Shown here: one piece after another, positions 34,613 to 46,572 of the stretch | How positions within the stretch are numbered: the stretch's first letter is position 1 | How the letters are laid out: the number at the start of each line of letters is the position of its first letter | Source: Vanrija pseudolonga | Lineage: Eukaryota > Basidiomycota > Tremellomycetes > Trichosporonales > Trichosporonaceae | Direction: 5' to 3' | DNA: 64,000 nucleotides | Assembly (NCBI RefSeq): GCF_020906515.1 | Contig: NC_085855.1 | Coordinates: 496,001 to 560,000, forward strand | The notes under the pieces: generated by a model | Told to the model about the DNA's origin: nothing | Databases searched by the model: none | What the model saw: the letters and a program-made list of their open reading frames with translations, nothing else | Translations under genes and position numbers: made by a program

Positions 34613-36090
34613 CTACCCTCCTGCCCTCCTGCCAAACGTGCCGTAGCCCCAGCCGCTCTCGCCGCCGCTCTCCTCAACCGCAGCGTTGCTGCCCCACGAG
34701 TGGCCCAAGAAGCGCGCACTCGTGCTACGGCGCACGAGCTCGCCGACGGCGCCCTCCGCCGCGCCAGCGACCTCGGCGGCCAGATTCAGCCCGGCAGAGA
34801 TACTCGTGCCGTCGCGGACGACGATGGCCGTCGGCCCAGTGGGGCGGGGCATGTCGATGATGCTCGACTCTGAGACGGTGCTCGCCGAGTCGTCGTCAGA
34901 GTAGTACTCGTCGCTTGCTAGCCCCATTTCCACATCAAAGCTCTCGTTGGCGCCCGCGCCGAGCGAGTAGATCGGGCGGCCGCCATAGTCTGTGCTGGCG
35001 TAGCTTCTCCCCAGCTCGTCGACGGGCGGCGCGCGGACGCGCGAGCTCGTCGGGTACGGGATCGGGGACGGGAACCCGTCTGTCGTCGTCGCGAACGACG
35101 CGTCGGCCGCGGACGGCGCAGGCACGTGGAAGCGGGGCTCGCGGCTCGTGCCGCGCACCGCGCGCTCGAGCTCGTCGTACTCGCCGAGAAAGTCGCCGCG
35201 CCAGCCGTCGTCGTCCGAGGGGACAGTGTACATTGTCCCGAAGGTGCGGTCGCCCGCGGCGTCGGGCGTCGCCTCGCGCGAGTCGGAGCTGCTCGGGAGG
35301 TCGTCGATGCGCGAGCTCGGCGTGGCGAACAGCGCGCGGTCGAAGATGCTCATGTGCGCGCTGGCGCGCCGCCGGCCCACCCCCATCGGCGTGAGTGAGG
35401 GCGATAACGGGGGAAGGGAGGGGCTGCGCCCGTCTGACGGCGCAGGCGGGCCGCGCATCGAGAAGGGCGGCTGTTGAGCCGTTGGGGCCGGCACGAGGCG
35501 GACGAGGAGGAGGAAGAAGACCTGGGCGCGTTAGCTCGGTGGTGGCATGTAACGCTCGTCGCCGTCGCCGGCGGCTGGCGGCAGTGCAAACAAACAACGG
35601 AACGCACGTATTCAAACGCGGATATCAAGCATGTCTGCGGGGGTGTAAGCGACAACCAGCGCAAGCAGTGTAGTGTACCCACAATCCCGAGGTAGTAGTA
35701 CGTCCCCTCGTCGACGGGGATACGCATCAGGCGCGCCGCGCACACCTCGTATGTGCAGGTGATGATGGACGCGGCCGCGGCGGCGATGACCCACGAGCCG
35801 CGGCTGCGCCACCGCGCAGAGGGGAGGACAACGAGGAGGAGGACGGCGGCGCGCAGGACCGCGAGGGCGGGGAGGTACGGCGGCGTCGCTTGGGGATGGT
35901 TGTAGGCGCGCCAGGCGGCGTAGGACACGTCTGCGAGCGCGACGGGCAGCAGTGGGAGCGGGCGCAGCGGTAGCCTTGACGGCCTGGACGGCGCGAAGAG
36001 CGGGCTGGCCGGCGTCGGCACCGGGTGCTGCCTGCCTACTGAGAGGGACCGCGCCGCCTGGTGCTGGTGTTGTCGGGCTGTGCGTGCCAT
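34613..36090 (-). CDS. Hypothetical multi-pass membrane protein with long disordered tail
   Basis: Three exons (36090..35683, 35634..35608, 35521..34613) give 447 residues. Around four hydrophobic segments occupy residues about 35-155 (PLLPVALADVSYAAW; ALAVLRAAVLLLVVLP; WVIAAAAASIITCTY; YYYLGITCLISAFEYVFFLL). The remaining 290 residues are Ser/Pro/Asp-rich and disordered, with several Arg-x-x-Ser sites that could be phosphorylated. The 27-nt exon 2 falls inside the last membrane segment and is needed to keep it intact, which supports the model. I do not recognise the family. The long polar tail is probably cytosolic. Confidence 0.7.
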
Positions 36091-36502
36091 GAGTCGGGTC
36101 GTGTGCTGTAATGTGGACGACAAGAGAGAGAGAGTTGAAGTGGACGTCGACGGCGGTCGGTGTCTGAGCCAACCACCCTTGGCGGCTGTCGTCGTAGCGT
36201 GACGCTTGTGTCAACAAACCCTTCTTCCGTTTTGGGTCTTGTTCTTGGCCGAACACGGCGCGCAGCGCGACTGTTTTGCCCGCCACCCCACAGTGACTGC
36301 GACGCCCACTGCCCACCGCCCCAGGCACACCAGACCCCCCCCCCATTCAAATCGCGGATTTGTTTACATGCAAGCGTCAAACACAAACTCTACTACTATT
36401 GTCACAAATTGATTTGCAGTCACGACAAGAGGAAACAATGTATGCTGTATGGGAATCAAAAAAGGCACTTCAAAGGCCCATGCCGAGGTTCATGCCGGTC
36501 CC
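36091..36502. other. Intergenic region upstream of the membrane-protein gene
   Basis: 412 bp between two minus-strand genes; no gene seen. Confidence 0.55.
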
Positions 36503-39500
36503 CTACCTCCAAGGCGGGGCCGTGTTCTCGCCACCCAGCTTCTGCATCGACGGCCTGGGCTTGAGCGTGGCGCCAGTGGCGGGGGCCGCGGCACCAGCAC
36601 CAGCGGCGTTGCTCGACTCGGCCGCAAGCGTCTGCAGCGGCCCCATTGTAGAGGACCGCCCACGCGGTGCAGCCATGGCTCGCCGCACACCGGCAGTCGT
36701 ACTGCTGCCAGGAACCGCATTCTCGGCGGGCGAGCCAACAGGTGACGGGATGAGAGATGGTCTGGCGTACGGCCCCTTGCCGTGAATCTTCTGGCGGTCA
36801 TGTCGGAGTGACAGTCTGCGGTTGCCAGCTCCAGGCGACGATGTGAGCTCGGCAGCAGTCGAACGCGCGGCTGACGCTGCCGTTGGTTTCATGAGGTTTG
36901 AAGCACTCAGAGAGGCGCGCGGAGCGGTAGGTAACTGGCGCAGCTCGCTCAACGGGCCGACAGACGAGCGGACACGGGCAGGGCGGCCCAGACCAACGCC
37001 TCCGTGCTTCGAGTCGGCGCCGCCCTCTGGTAACTGGGGCGCCGCCATGCTGAGGTTCTCGCCACCAAGGGCAGAGGTTCCTCCACCCTTGCCCATGAGG
37101 ATGCGGTTCTTCTTCCATTCCGGAATGTCGGCGTCACTTGTGCTGCTGGAGGCTGCTGAGAGGACAGAGGGTGCGGGGATCGGTGCAGGAGTCGCCTCCA
37201 CAGGAGGAAGGACGCTGAATGGCGCGATGGGCGAGGTGTTGAGCGTCGACGGTGCTGGTGCTGGGAGACCCTTCAGGTCGTCTCTCATCTCCTCCCACTC
37301 CGCAGAGTCGTCATCGGTTTCAATCTCAAAGCTTGGGGATTGAGACCCACGAGGGCGGTAGTTGAAGACTTGCTTGAGCTCGCCCTCGCCAGTCTCATCG
37401 CCAAACCTCGCCCTGAAGGTCCTGGTCGGCTCGCGTAAACCCTTTGTGAGCACGGATTTGCGCGGGGACACCAGGCCGCGCTCAAAGCCTCCCTTGCCCT
37501 CAATGACCTTCATGATGCGCTTGCGGGCGGGAGACTTGGGGTTGTTTCTGAACGACATCATCGACACGTCTGCGGTATGGCGGGAGGGGGTAGGAGGGAG
37601 GGCAGCTGGCAGCTGGCCGTCGTAACGCGAGAGGGCGCCGAAGATGTTGGCGACCTCCATCTCGGACCGTGCCGTGGCCTCGCGAGCGTGCTTGAAGTGC
37701 AGGCGGATTGTCTCGGGGTCTGTAGTGCCCGACTCGACCAGCTGCATAAGAGCGCTTTGCTGCTGCTGGGCAAGGGCCTGGATACGCGCGAAAGCAACGG
37801 CACCGCGGGCGAGGGCATCGTTGGCGACTCCAAGAGCGGCACGGTAGCCCCTGATGCGGGCATCCTGCACAGACGCAGAGACGCGAGAGCGGTGCACGTC
37901 CACCTGGAGGGACACGTTGTGAAGGATCGGGTCGTCTGGGTCGGCAAAGGTGTTGGCGACGGTCTGAGTGAAGAGGGTCTCCAAAGACCTCTTGAGGTCT
38001 TCCTCCTTCTGAACAGTGGCCTGGACCAGGCGGTTGTTGTCAAACGCCTCAGTCTGCTTCGAGACGAGATCGGTGAGGTACCTCTCCTCCCAGTTGCGGT
38101 CGACACAGTCCTCGTCCGACTCGATTTCGCCACGCCTGGTCTCGAGGTAGCTTGTGGCGATCTTGGAAGCGTCCCATTTGGCTCGCAACTCGGCACCTTC
38201 CTCGATGGAGGCCTTGCCTTCGGCGACCTTGGCCCGAACGATGTCCATCGCCTCGGTTGCCTTTCTCTGTGCATCTTCTCTCTTGCGCTTCTTGGTGGCA
38301 CTCTCCTCTCCGTCGTTGTCCTTGAGGCGCTGCTCGAGAAGCTTGTTCTGTTCGCGGAGCTCGGCGATGAGCTGGACGTATTGGCGGGCACTGACATGCG
38401 TGCCGCCAGTGTTGCGCGAGACGGTCATCTTGACGCTCTTTGCACGATCCGCCCACACCAGAGTGTTGCTTGTGTCCTCCATGTCCTTGGAACTGGGCGA
38501 CACACAGACGATCATGACGGTGCGGCAGTTGCCGCCAAGGGAGAATTTCAGGAGACGCGTGAGTTTCGAGTTGCGGTATGGGACGTGGGGCTTGGAGCCG
38601 TTCCTCTGCGCGCCGCACAGGGCACTGATACAACTGCTGAGTGCGAGAAGAGACTTGTTGATGTTGGCTCCCTCCTTCATGCGGTCGCCCATGTTGCGGG
38701 TAGCCGCGGCGCGCTCGCTTCCAGCCAGGTCGATGATGGACAGAGTTGCGGATGAAGAGTCCTGGCTGACGGCGTCGTTGTCCATGTCCACATCGGGGCT
38801 CTTCGACTTGCGCGAGACATTGATCTGGAGGACGGCGTGAGAGCGAGACGAGACGCTGTTGGACTCGGTGTAAGAGGTCGAGCGACGCTCGTTGCCTAAT
38901 AACACGAGCTCCATGACCTCGCCGACCGACTGTGGTGTCCTGATAGTGACTTCGGCGATCGTCACCCGCTCCTTTTCATTCTCTAGAAGCTTCAGGCCTC
39001 CCGGTGGCATCGGCGCCGGGAACTCGTCGTGAAGCAGGTCGCGAATAGTCTCGTTGTAAATCTCGACCATCAGGACCTCGAGCTGCGTCTCGTAGCGATC
39101 CTTGGACTCCTCGATAAGCTCGAACAAGTCGCTCATGGTGCGGACAATAACGCCAGGGTCGTCGGCACATCCACTGATGGTGTGCGTCTTGCCGCAGCCG
39201 GTTGCCTGTTTCGTCAGGGCTGCCCATCGCCGCGATACTCACTCCATAGGCAAACACGGTCGCGTTGTAGCCCTTGAGCACACCATCAAGCAATGGCTTC
39301 GCAGTGTTCTGGTACACCTGCTCCTGGGTAGCCTCCATCTTGAACACATGGTCAAAGACATAGCTGTGGCGGGTCAGTAAACACCCCTAGCCCGTCACAT
39401 GAAACCTGACTTACCGACGATTCTTGTACCGCCTCCCGCCTACGGCTCCGCGTTTCGTCTCAGACCCGGCCTCAGGCTTGTCAAAGTCGATCTGGCGGTT

Positions 39501-39811
39501 GTCGATGACCTCTGTGATGGGTGTCAACGAGTGCCGCTCCAGAGTCGGGTCAGAGTCTCGACTCACCGACAATCTCGCGGATCGCTCCGCCTGGGAGCGG
39601 CTTGCGCGCAGCACTAAAGTTGCCATCACCAAGGAAGATGGGTGTTGGGGTGTGTTGAGCGAGATGGGGCAGTTCCTTCTCGTTCCAAGGGCGTGGGCGG
39701 ACTGGGGTCCGTGCGTCAACAAAACATTCACAGGCAGGCAGATGGCGGCGCAGTTGTGTCAGTGTACTTACTGCAGATGCGCATGGCATTGTCGTCCATG
39801 AGGTACGCCAT
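36503..39811 (-). CDS. KIP3: Kinesin-8 family motor (Kip3/Klp5/6-like)
   Basis: Five exons (39811..39772, 39701..39567, 39511..39415, 39363..39243, 39205..36503) give 1,031 residues. The N-terminal motor domain begins near MRICIRPRPWNEKE. It has the P-loop GATGCGKTHTISG (Lys137), switch I NSVSSRSHAVLQ, switch II IIDLAGSERAAATRN and the microtubule loop VPYRNSKLTRLLKFSLGG. GATGCGKTHT and the N-terminal position are typical of kinesin-8. After the neck (NTGGTHVSARQYVQLI) comes a coiled coil with an acidic/basic linker, then a Ser/Pro/Arg-rich C-terminal tail of about 350 residues. The family walks to microtubule plus ends and depolymerises them, setting spindle length and nuclear position. Confidence 0.93.
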
Positions 39812-40546
39812 GCTGGGCAGTGGGCCTCGTGGGGAGGGGTGTGGGTGGTGATGAGGGTGAAGGGGAAGGCGTCGGGTGTTGACGCAGTTGGTCGTTCCCT
39901 CAGTTGACTGTCATGGGCGGGGGTGGATGTTTGGCACAGGGGAATGTGGGCCTAACCTAGGCTGTTGTTTGTTGGTGCAGTGTGGTTGCCTCGCAGGGCA
40001 ATGGGGTGCAGTCGGTAGTCAAGAAGACGAGCGAGTAGGGTGGGTGGCAATGTGTGAGATGAAGGGAGGTGTTGATGTTCCCTCTCAAAGTGAGAGTTGA
40101 CGAGGCTTTAAGGTGGGTGGTGGCTGCTGCCTGGCTGGGTGTTGCCTGCCGCTGATGTTGTTGTGACGTCCCAAACCGCTCAGACCCTCACTCACTTCAA
40201 AGGAAGTCAATCGCGCCTGAGTGACGGAAGCAAATTGGAGATGCCACAAGGCAGGCAACATTATTCTGGCCATCATTTTCCATTGTTATTTATCCCATTC
40301 GGCCATGTGGCATGTGTGTCCCCACGCGACTCTTCCCTGAAGGTGGACCGTGGGTCCCATGTCCGGTTATCTTATGGCCTGCCGTTCCCGACCTGGCGGC
40401 GCGTCAAAAGCCAAAGCAAAGCCATCCCAGCCAGCCAGACCAGTCTCGATTCTCAAGCCAGCCTTAACACTTCCATCCCAATTTCAACTCTTTCCACGCT
40501 CATTCACAGTCGCCGACTTGTTCATCTCCCAACCCACTCACTCACT
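39812..40546. other. Divergent intergenic region kinesin-8 / PEX11
   Basis: 735 bp holding both promoters. G/T-rich next to the kinesin start, CT-rich leader before PEX11. No gene is supported. Confidence 0.6.
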
Positions 40547-41706
40547 ATGGCCTCCATCCTCGCCCAGGTCATCCTCCACCCCAAGGTGTCCCAGGCCCTC
40601 GCCGTCCTCGCCACCACTATCGGTCGCGACAAGGTAAGAAGAAAGATAAAACCCAGGCGGCGGCGTGGGACAGAGGCAAATGACGCGTCATGCTAACGAC
40701 GTCGCCTCTTACACCATACCACATAACAGCTCTACCGTCTCATCCAGTATGTTTCGCGCATCCTCGCGTGGTCGTTTGCGCGCAGCGGCGCGACCGACCT
40801 TGCCTCGCGGTTTGACGGCCTCAAGAGCTCCCTCGGCATGGGCCGCAAGTGTGCGTGGCGGCGAGCGGCGAAGCAGAGCGTGGGGACAGCGATCTGACCC
40901 ACCTGCACAGTGATGCGCGTCTTCAAGCCCGTCGAGAACCTCCAGTCGGCACTCAACATCTCGCAGCGCCCCTTGTACGCCCGCTTTCATGACTTGTCGG
41001 AGCCAAGCTGACCGTGCACCAGCACCGGCATCACCCGCGCCGAGACCCTCGCGCAGGTCACCCAGCTCGGTCGCCAGATTGCCTACGCCATCTTCCTGGG
41101 CAGCGACTCGCTCATCTGGCTCCAGTTCGCCAAGTTCATTCGTCTTGACAAGGAGTATGTGTCGCGGTGTTTGGAATGAGCGCGGTTACTGACATGGGTT
41201 GCAGCAAGGCCGCCCGCCTCGGCCAGATCTCCAACAAGGCCTGGTTCATCGGCCTTGTCCTCTCGCTCGTCTCGTCGGGCGCTTCGCTCGTCAACCTCCG
41301 CCACCAGTCGCGCCGCTTTGCCCTCCAGTCCGAGGTCTCGCGCAGGGAAGGCGGCGAGAAGGGTCCCGACCAGGCCGCCGCCGAGGAGGCGGAGCGCCGC
41401 AAGCAGGGCCGTGCTCTTCTTGCGTGAGTTGACTGCTAGCCGCTGCTAAGCGCATCGCTCACACCCCCATCAGCCAGAGGCAGACCCTCCTCTCCCAGAT
41501 TGTCACCGACGCGTTCGACATCTGGATCCCCTCCAACAACCTTGGCTACTCGCACCTCAGCGAGGGTGCTGTCGGTCTTCTCGGGTACGTAATGGCGTCG
41601 AGTAGTAGGCCTATTTCTGACTGTCCTCAGTGCCACCACATCGTACATGGCCCTGCAGAAGGTCTGGAACAAGCACGGCGCTGCCGTTGTCGCCAAGCTG
41701 GCGTAG
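40547..41706 (+). CDS. PEX11: Peroxisomal membrane elongation factor Pex11
   Basis: Seven exons (40547..40633, 40730..40850, 40911..40974, 41023..41154, 41205..41423, 41474..41584, 41631..41706) give 269 residues. Family blocks are clear: VILHPKVSQALAVLATT, DKLYRLIQYVSRILAW, the GLKSSLGMGRKLMRVFKP amphipathic segment that tubulates membranes, NLQSALNIS, and the C-terminal helix YMALQKVW. Pex11 drives peroxisome elongation and division and helps move metabolites across the membrane. The exon 2 donor was set at GTGCGT after AAGT, since only this restores the KLMRVF reading frame. Confidence 0.95.
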
Positions 41707-42240
41707 TAATGTTAGAGAAGAGGAAGAAGTCTCCACGAGGAGGAGCCCGCAGCGACATGTGGCGTCCGTGTACGCCTCTGAGGGGAGCACGTGGCGGCTA
41801 CGCATGTCCGCGAATACCGAATACCCCGAATGTGCGCGATATCGTTCTGTATGCATGTCATTGCTTGGACGAGAGGGCTGCGGCGGCGTCTGCAGAGCAC
41901 ATTTGCAGTGCATGCTTGTGCACATGCCGCTTATGTCGTGGCCCGTGGGTGACTTTTTAGCGCGGCCGTGTCATGTCATCGAAAGTGGTCATCGGGGGTT
42001 TCGGCCATCAAGAAATCAAGTGGTCGAGATTTCAACGTCTGCGTGTGCTCGACGTGATAGTGGCCTCGTCAGGCCAAGCGGGCGCCGACGCGCCTCGAGA
42101 CTGATTTCACTTGCGTCGCTGCCACCCCTCGTAGACTCGAATATATGCATATTTGTACAAAACCTCTGCGAGTGCTGAACCTGCTGCTGCTACGTGCTAC
42201 TTTTGTGGTGGGCAAGCTGCCCGTGGCCGCCTCGGCGCCT
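41707..42240. other. Intergenic, convergent ends of PEX11 and LEU1
   Basis: 534 bp; no supportable gene. Confidence 0.55.
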
Positions 42241-44556
42241 TTACCAGTCCGTCTTCTTGGGCTTCTGGCGCAGGGGAACAACGCGCTGGCCCTTGTGGGC
42301 GTAGCCGATTCCGTCGAGCCAGGGCCAGTTCTCGGAGCGCTTCTCCTCAAACTTGGAGATGTCCGACTCGTTGGCGAGGGTGAGGCCAATGTCGTCGAGG
42401 CCGTTGATGAGGCAGTGGCGACGGAAGGCGTCAATCTCAAACTTGATGGGAGGCTTGCCGTTGGGGCGGATGACCTGCTGGTTCTCGAGGTCGACAGCAA
42501 TCTCGAGGCCAGCCGAGGCGTCCTCGTAGAGGGCGTCAAGGTCAGCCTGGGGGAGCTGGAGGGGAAGCATGCCGTTCTTGAAGCAGTTGTTCTTGAAAAT
42601 GTCACCAAACGAGGGAGCCATGACACAGCGGATGCCGAAGTCGTTGAGGGCCCAGGGGGCGTGCTCACGCGACGAACCACAGCCGAAGTTGTCACCCGTG
42701 CAGACGAGGAGGGTCGACTTGGTGAAGGGCTCCTTGTTGAGGACAAAGTCGGGGATCTTCTCGCCAGTGACAACGTCGTAACGAGCGGGCCAGAAGAGGG
42801 CGTCACCAAGACCAGTGCGGAGCAGAGTCTTGAGGAACTGCTTGGGGATGATCTTGTCGGTGTCAATGTTGGCCTCCCACATGGGGGCGGCGATACCCTT
42901 CACGACAGTGAACTTGGGGAGACCAGCCGAGGCAGCGGCGGGGGCAGCGGTCTCGGTGGCGGCGGCAGGGGCAGCCTCCTCCTCGGCGACGGCCTGGGCG
43001 GGAACAAGGGGCTCAAGGAAGTCGTAGTACGAGGTGACCTTGATGCCTCCGTCGTCGGAAACGTGCGAGCCCATGAGCTTGCGGACGTCGGTGAGCTTGC
43101 CGGTAAGGGCAGCGGCGGTGGCCATGGCGGGCGAAACAAGGTGGGTACGGCCACCGGCACCCTGGCGACCCTCGAAGTTACGGTTCGAGGTCGAGGCGCA
43201 CCGCTCTCCGGGCTTGAGCTGGTCGGGGTTCATGCCGAGGCACATGGAGCAACCAGCCTCACGCCAGTCAAAGCCAGCCTTCTTGAAGATGACGTCGAGA
43301 CCCTCAGCCTCGGCCTGCTGCTTGACCAGACCCGAGCCGGGGACGACCATGGCGTAGACACCCTCGGCGACGTGGGTGGGGCCACCGTTCTTGCCCGAGG
43401 CGACAATGACCTTGGCGGCCGAGCGCATGTCCTCGATACGGCCGTTGGTGCACGAGCCGAAGAAGACCTTGTCGACCTTGATCTCCTCCATGGGGGTACC
43501 GGCAGTGAGGCCCATGTACTTAAGGGCCTTCTCGGCGTCGCCGCGCTTGTTGGCGGGGAGCTCGGAGGGGGTGGGGACCTTGCCGTTGATGGGGACAACG
43601 TCCTGGGGCGAGGTACCCCAGGTGACGGTGGGGATAATGTCCTCGGCCTTGATGTCAACCTCAATGTCGTACTTGGCTCCGGGGTCGGTCTTGAGGGTAC
43701 GCCAGTAAGCCTCGGCCTTGTCCCACTCGGGGCCCTCGGGAGGCGAGAGGGGACGGCCCTTGAGGTAGGCAAAGGTGATCTCGTCAGGGGCGATCATGCC
43801 GGCGCGCGCACCACCCTCGATCGCCATGTTGCAGATCGACATGCGGGCCTCCATGGAGAGAGCGCGAATAGCCGAGCCGGCAAACTCGATAACAGCGCCG
43901 GTTCCACCAGCGGTACCAATCACACCGATAATGTGGAGGACAATGTCCTTGGAGGCGACACCCTCGGGGAGGGTTCCCTCGACGCTGATGCGCATGTTCT
44001 TGGACTTGGCCTGGGGGAGGGTCTGGGTAGCGAGGACGTGCTCGACCTCGGAGGTGCCGATACCGAACGCAAGGGCGCCAAAGGCACCGTGGGTGGAGGT
44101 GTGCGAGTCACCGCACACAACAGTGGTACCGGGGAGGGTGAAGCCCTGCTCGGGGCCAATAATGTGGACGATACCCTGGCGCCTGTCGCTCATGCCAAAG
44201 TAGGTGAGGCCAAAGGCCTTGACATTGTCCTCGAGGGCGACGACCTGGGCACGCGAGTCGCTCTCGGTGATGAAGGTTCCGACGTTCTTGAAGCTCTTAC
44301 GCGAGATGGTGCTGCGGGTGTCAGCTGCGCACACAGCGCAAGCTAGCGGAACTCACGGAATGTTGTGGTCGACAGTCGCGAGGGTGCAGTCGGTACGGCG
44401 GACCTTGCGGCCGGCGTTACGGAGGCCCTCGAACGCCTGGGGGGAAGTGACCTCGTGGACGAGGTGGCGGTCGATGTAGATAAGGGTGTCGCCGTCACCG
44501 GAGCGGACGACGTGGTCGTCAAAGACCTTGTCGTAGAGGGTGCGGGGGGCAGCCAT
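42241..44556 (-). CDS. LEU1: 3-isopropylmalate dehydratase (fused LeuC-LeuD)
   Basis: Two exons (44556..44357, 44311..42241) give 756 residues, close to the yeast Leu1 length. The LeuC half has [17 protein letters not shown], the iron-sulfur ligands in [14 protein letters not shown] and in [12 protein letters not shown], and the substrate block [16 protein letters not shown]. An Ala/Glu-rich linker (about residues 495-520) leads to the LeuD swivel domain with [14 protein letters not shown] and [17 protein letters not shown]. The enzyme isomerises 2-isopropylmalate to 3-isopropylmalate in leucine synthesis and needs a 4Fe-4S cluster. No targeting peptide is seen, consistent with the cytosolic fungal enzyme. 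Fungal homologues are typically controlled by Leu3; I did not identify a Leu3 box. Confidence 0.98.
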
Positions 44557-44702
44557 GGCGGTGGAGATGGAAGGAAGGGTGTGGAGCTTGGGGGAAAGGG
44601 GGGAGGCTATGAGCTAGTGGGTTGCGCTCTTTGGGGGGCTAGTGGTTACGCGTGTGTGTAGTGTTCGTTCGTCAATGTCGTCGTCGTTGTCTGATCTCTA
44701 CT

Positions 44703-45032
44703 CTACGAGTTGTCAGAGATGATTGCTGATGAGGAGGATGATGTTGGGGGAACAAGTCGGTTGACCGGCAAGATGGACGACACTTTGTAGGCTGGGTCAA
44801 AGTACGAGCTGGCTTCGGCCGACGACGCTAGTTTGATCAACGACTCACAATCCAGCAGATGGTCACTGGCAACGTCGGCCGAAAGTGATTTGGAGGCATC
44901 TGATTGGCTTGTTGACGCGCGCGACTCACCCGTCGACGAATCGCGGCCGACACATTTGGCTGCTGGGGCCCCGGATTCTGTGGTCTCTCGACTCGATGAG
45001 TGTGCACTCTCGCAGCGCGCAGCCTTCCTCAT
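44703..45032 (-). CDS. Possible small Ser-rich protein
   Basis: An ATG-to-TAG frame of 109 codons lies in the 548-bp gap between LEU1 and the KAPA synthase gene. The product is Ser/Ala-rich with no domain, signal peptide or clear membrane segment. Codon third positions are less GC-biased than those of neighbouring genes. It may be a real small protein, an upstream exon or chance. I would not rely on it without transcript evidence. Confidence 0.2.
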   Translation of the reverse strand: MRKAARCESAHSSSRETTESGAPAAKCVGRDSSTGESRASTSQSDASKSLSADVASDHLLDCESLIKLASSAEASSYFDPAYKVSSILPVNRLVPPTSSSSSAIISDNS

Positions 45033-45104
45033 GCATAAGCTGGCGCTTTTGGCCCTTCTGGCATTCCTTGAACCGAGTCATTTCTAGTAGTATGCATGGT
45101 TGTG

Positions 45105-46510
45105 CTACAGCCTGGCCCGCAATGGCCGGCCAGCTTTTGCGGCCTCTGCCTCGGCAGCGCCAGAGTCAACCCACTCGGCCACAGCCGAGACAAGCGCCTT
45201 GATTTCCTCGCGCGAGTGACCGGCACGGAGGCAGACGCGGACGCGCTCACCACCCGGCGGCACGGTAGGCGGCACCACGGGTCGCACGATGAAACCGCGG
45301 TTGAGGAGGAAGGCAGACAGTGCGTGGGGCGTGGGTGAGAGGAGGCCGTGGATAGGCGAGTGCGGATGCGAGCCTAGTCCCGCTGGGGCTGCTGGGAACG
45401 GCGTGGGTGTTGGGTCGGGAAGGCGGAGTAGCTCTGGTGGCGTTCGTTCGAGCACCGGCGCGAGTAGCTCCTGGAAATAGGAAACGATGGAGGCGAGGTC
45501 GTCGCGTTTCTGATGTCAGCTGTGCACCCCTGGTATGAGCTCACCCTCTTCCCAGCGTCACTTGACAACAAGTCCCATGCCGACTCGAGGGCAAGTACCG
45601 TCGACACTGGCAATGCCGTCGAGAAGATGAACGGCCTGGCAAAGTTGATGAGGAAGCTCCTGACCGTCTCCGAGGCGAGGAGGACGGAGCCGGAACACCC
45701 AACACCCTTGCCAAAGGTCATGAGACGGACAGTGACCCGCCCATCGTCCCGCCCAGCGCCCTCCTTGAGCTGGTGGACGATGCCCCGGCCCTGGCTGCCG
45801 TACACGCCGGTCGTGTGTGCTTCGTCGACAATGACACACTGCTGTTCGCGGGAGACATGTTGATCAAAGACGTCGAGGAGGGTGGGAATGGGTGCAAAGT
45901 CCCCGTCCATCGAGTACAGCGCTTCCAGTGCGAGGAAGATGGTAGGCGGGGCGGCCGACGAGCTCGGCTGGGCCGCAATCTTGCGCAACACGGCTGCGAG
46001 GGATTCCGGGTCGTTGTGGGCAAACTGTAGCCGCCGCGATGTGGGCACCCTCGACCCCCGCATGCCCGAGTGCACGCTCGCGTGAACGAGCTCGTCGAAC
46101 ACGACCCAATCACCGGGCTGGGGCACAAAGCCGAAGAAGGAGACGTTTGCGTCCCATCCCGAGTTGAACAGCAGCGCCGCCGGCGCTCCGAAGTGCTCAC
46201 ACAGCCGGTTCTCGAGGTGCGAGTGAGCCGGCGTGCAGCCACTGAGCAGACGTGAGCCTGTCGAGCCGAGAATAACGTCGGTGTCGTTCAAGCGTTTCAG
46301 ATAGTCGGCGCGGAGCTCTTCGCTGGTCGTCAACGAGAGGTAGTCATTGGATGACTGGGGGTGGGTGTGAGCTTGTGCAGGGCAGTGCTTGCTTACAAAG
46401 TCTGTGAGGCCAGAGCCGCGACTCGTGTCGTATTCTCTAAGCTTTCGGAAGCGGCCCTTTGCCTTGCGCAATTCGAGGAGGCCGTCCAAGCGGTTGTCGA
46501 GATGTGACAT
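45105..46510 (-). CDS. BIOF: 8-amino-7-oxononanoate (KAPA) synthase, alpha-oxoamine synthase family
   Basis: Three exons (46510..46397, 46354..45545, 45509..45105) give 442 residues. The first intron, 45 nt, is in-frame and removing it restores SSNDYLSLTTS, a conserved start of the PLP fold. Other family motifs: GSTGSRLLSGCTPAHSHLE, FNSGWDANV, DELVHASVHSG, the cofactor-binding DEAHTTGVYGSQGRG and the PLP lysine in LMTFGKGVGCSG. Lack of a mitochondrial peptide and of haem-regulatory motifs argues against aminolevulinate synthase. KAPA synthase condenses pimeloyl-CoA and alanine in biotin synthesis. The last three residues are ARL, a peroxisomal PTS1-type signal, as reported for fungal BioF. 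Confidence 0.88.
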
Positions 46511-46559
46511 TTTTTGTTTTGGGTTTGGGCACAGATGGAATGTGGAGAGATGCAAAGAG

Positions 46560-46572
46560 AGATAAGTTATCT
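46560..46572. promoter_or_regulatory. Inverted pair of GATA-factor sites
   Basis: AGATAA, one G, then TTATCT: two HGATAR sites in inverted orientation 50 bp upstream of the KAPA synthase start codon. Fungal GATA activators of nitrogen or iron response bind such pairs. Occupancy is inference. Confidence 0.5.

Noticed and set aside
37577-38755. 392-codon open frame antisense to kinesin-8
   Set aside because: Lies over the kinesin-8 coding sequence and has no recognisable domain.
42145-44346. 733-codon open frame antisense to LEU1
   Set aside because: It is the GC-rich shadow of a strongly conserved gene; the translation has no domain and the opposite strand is clearly LEU1.
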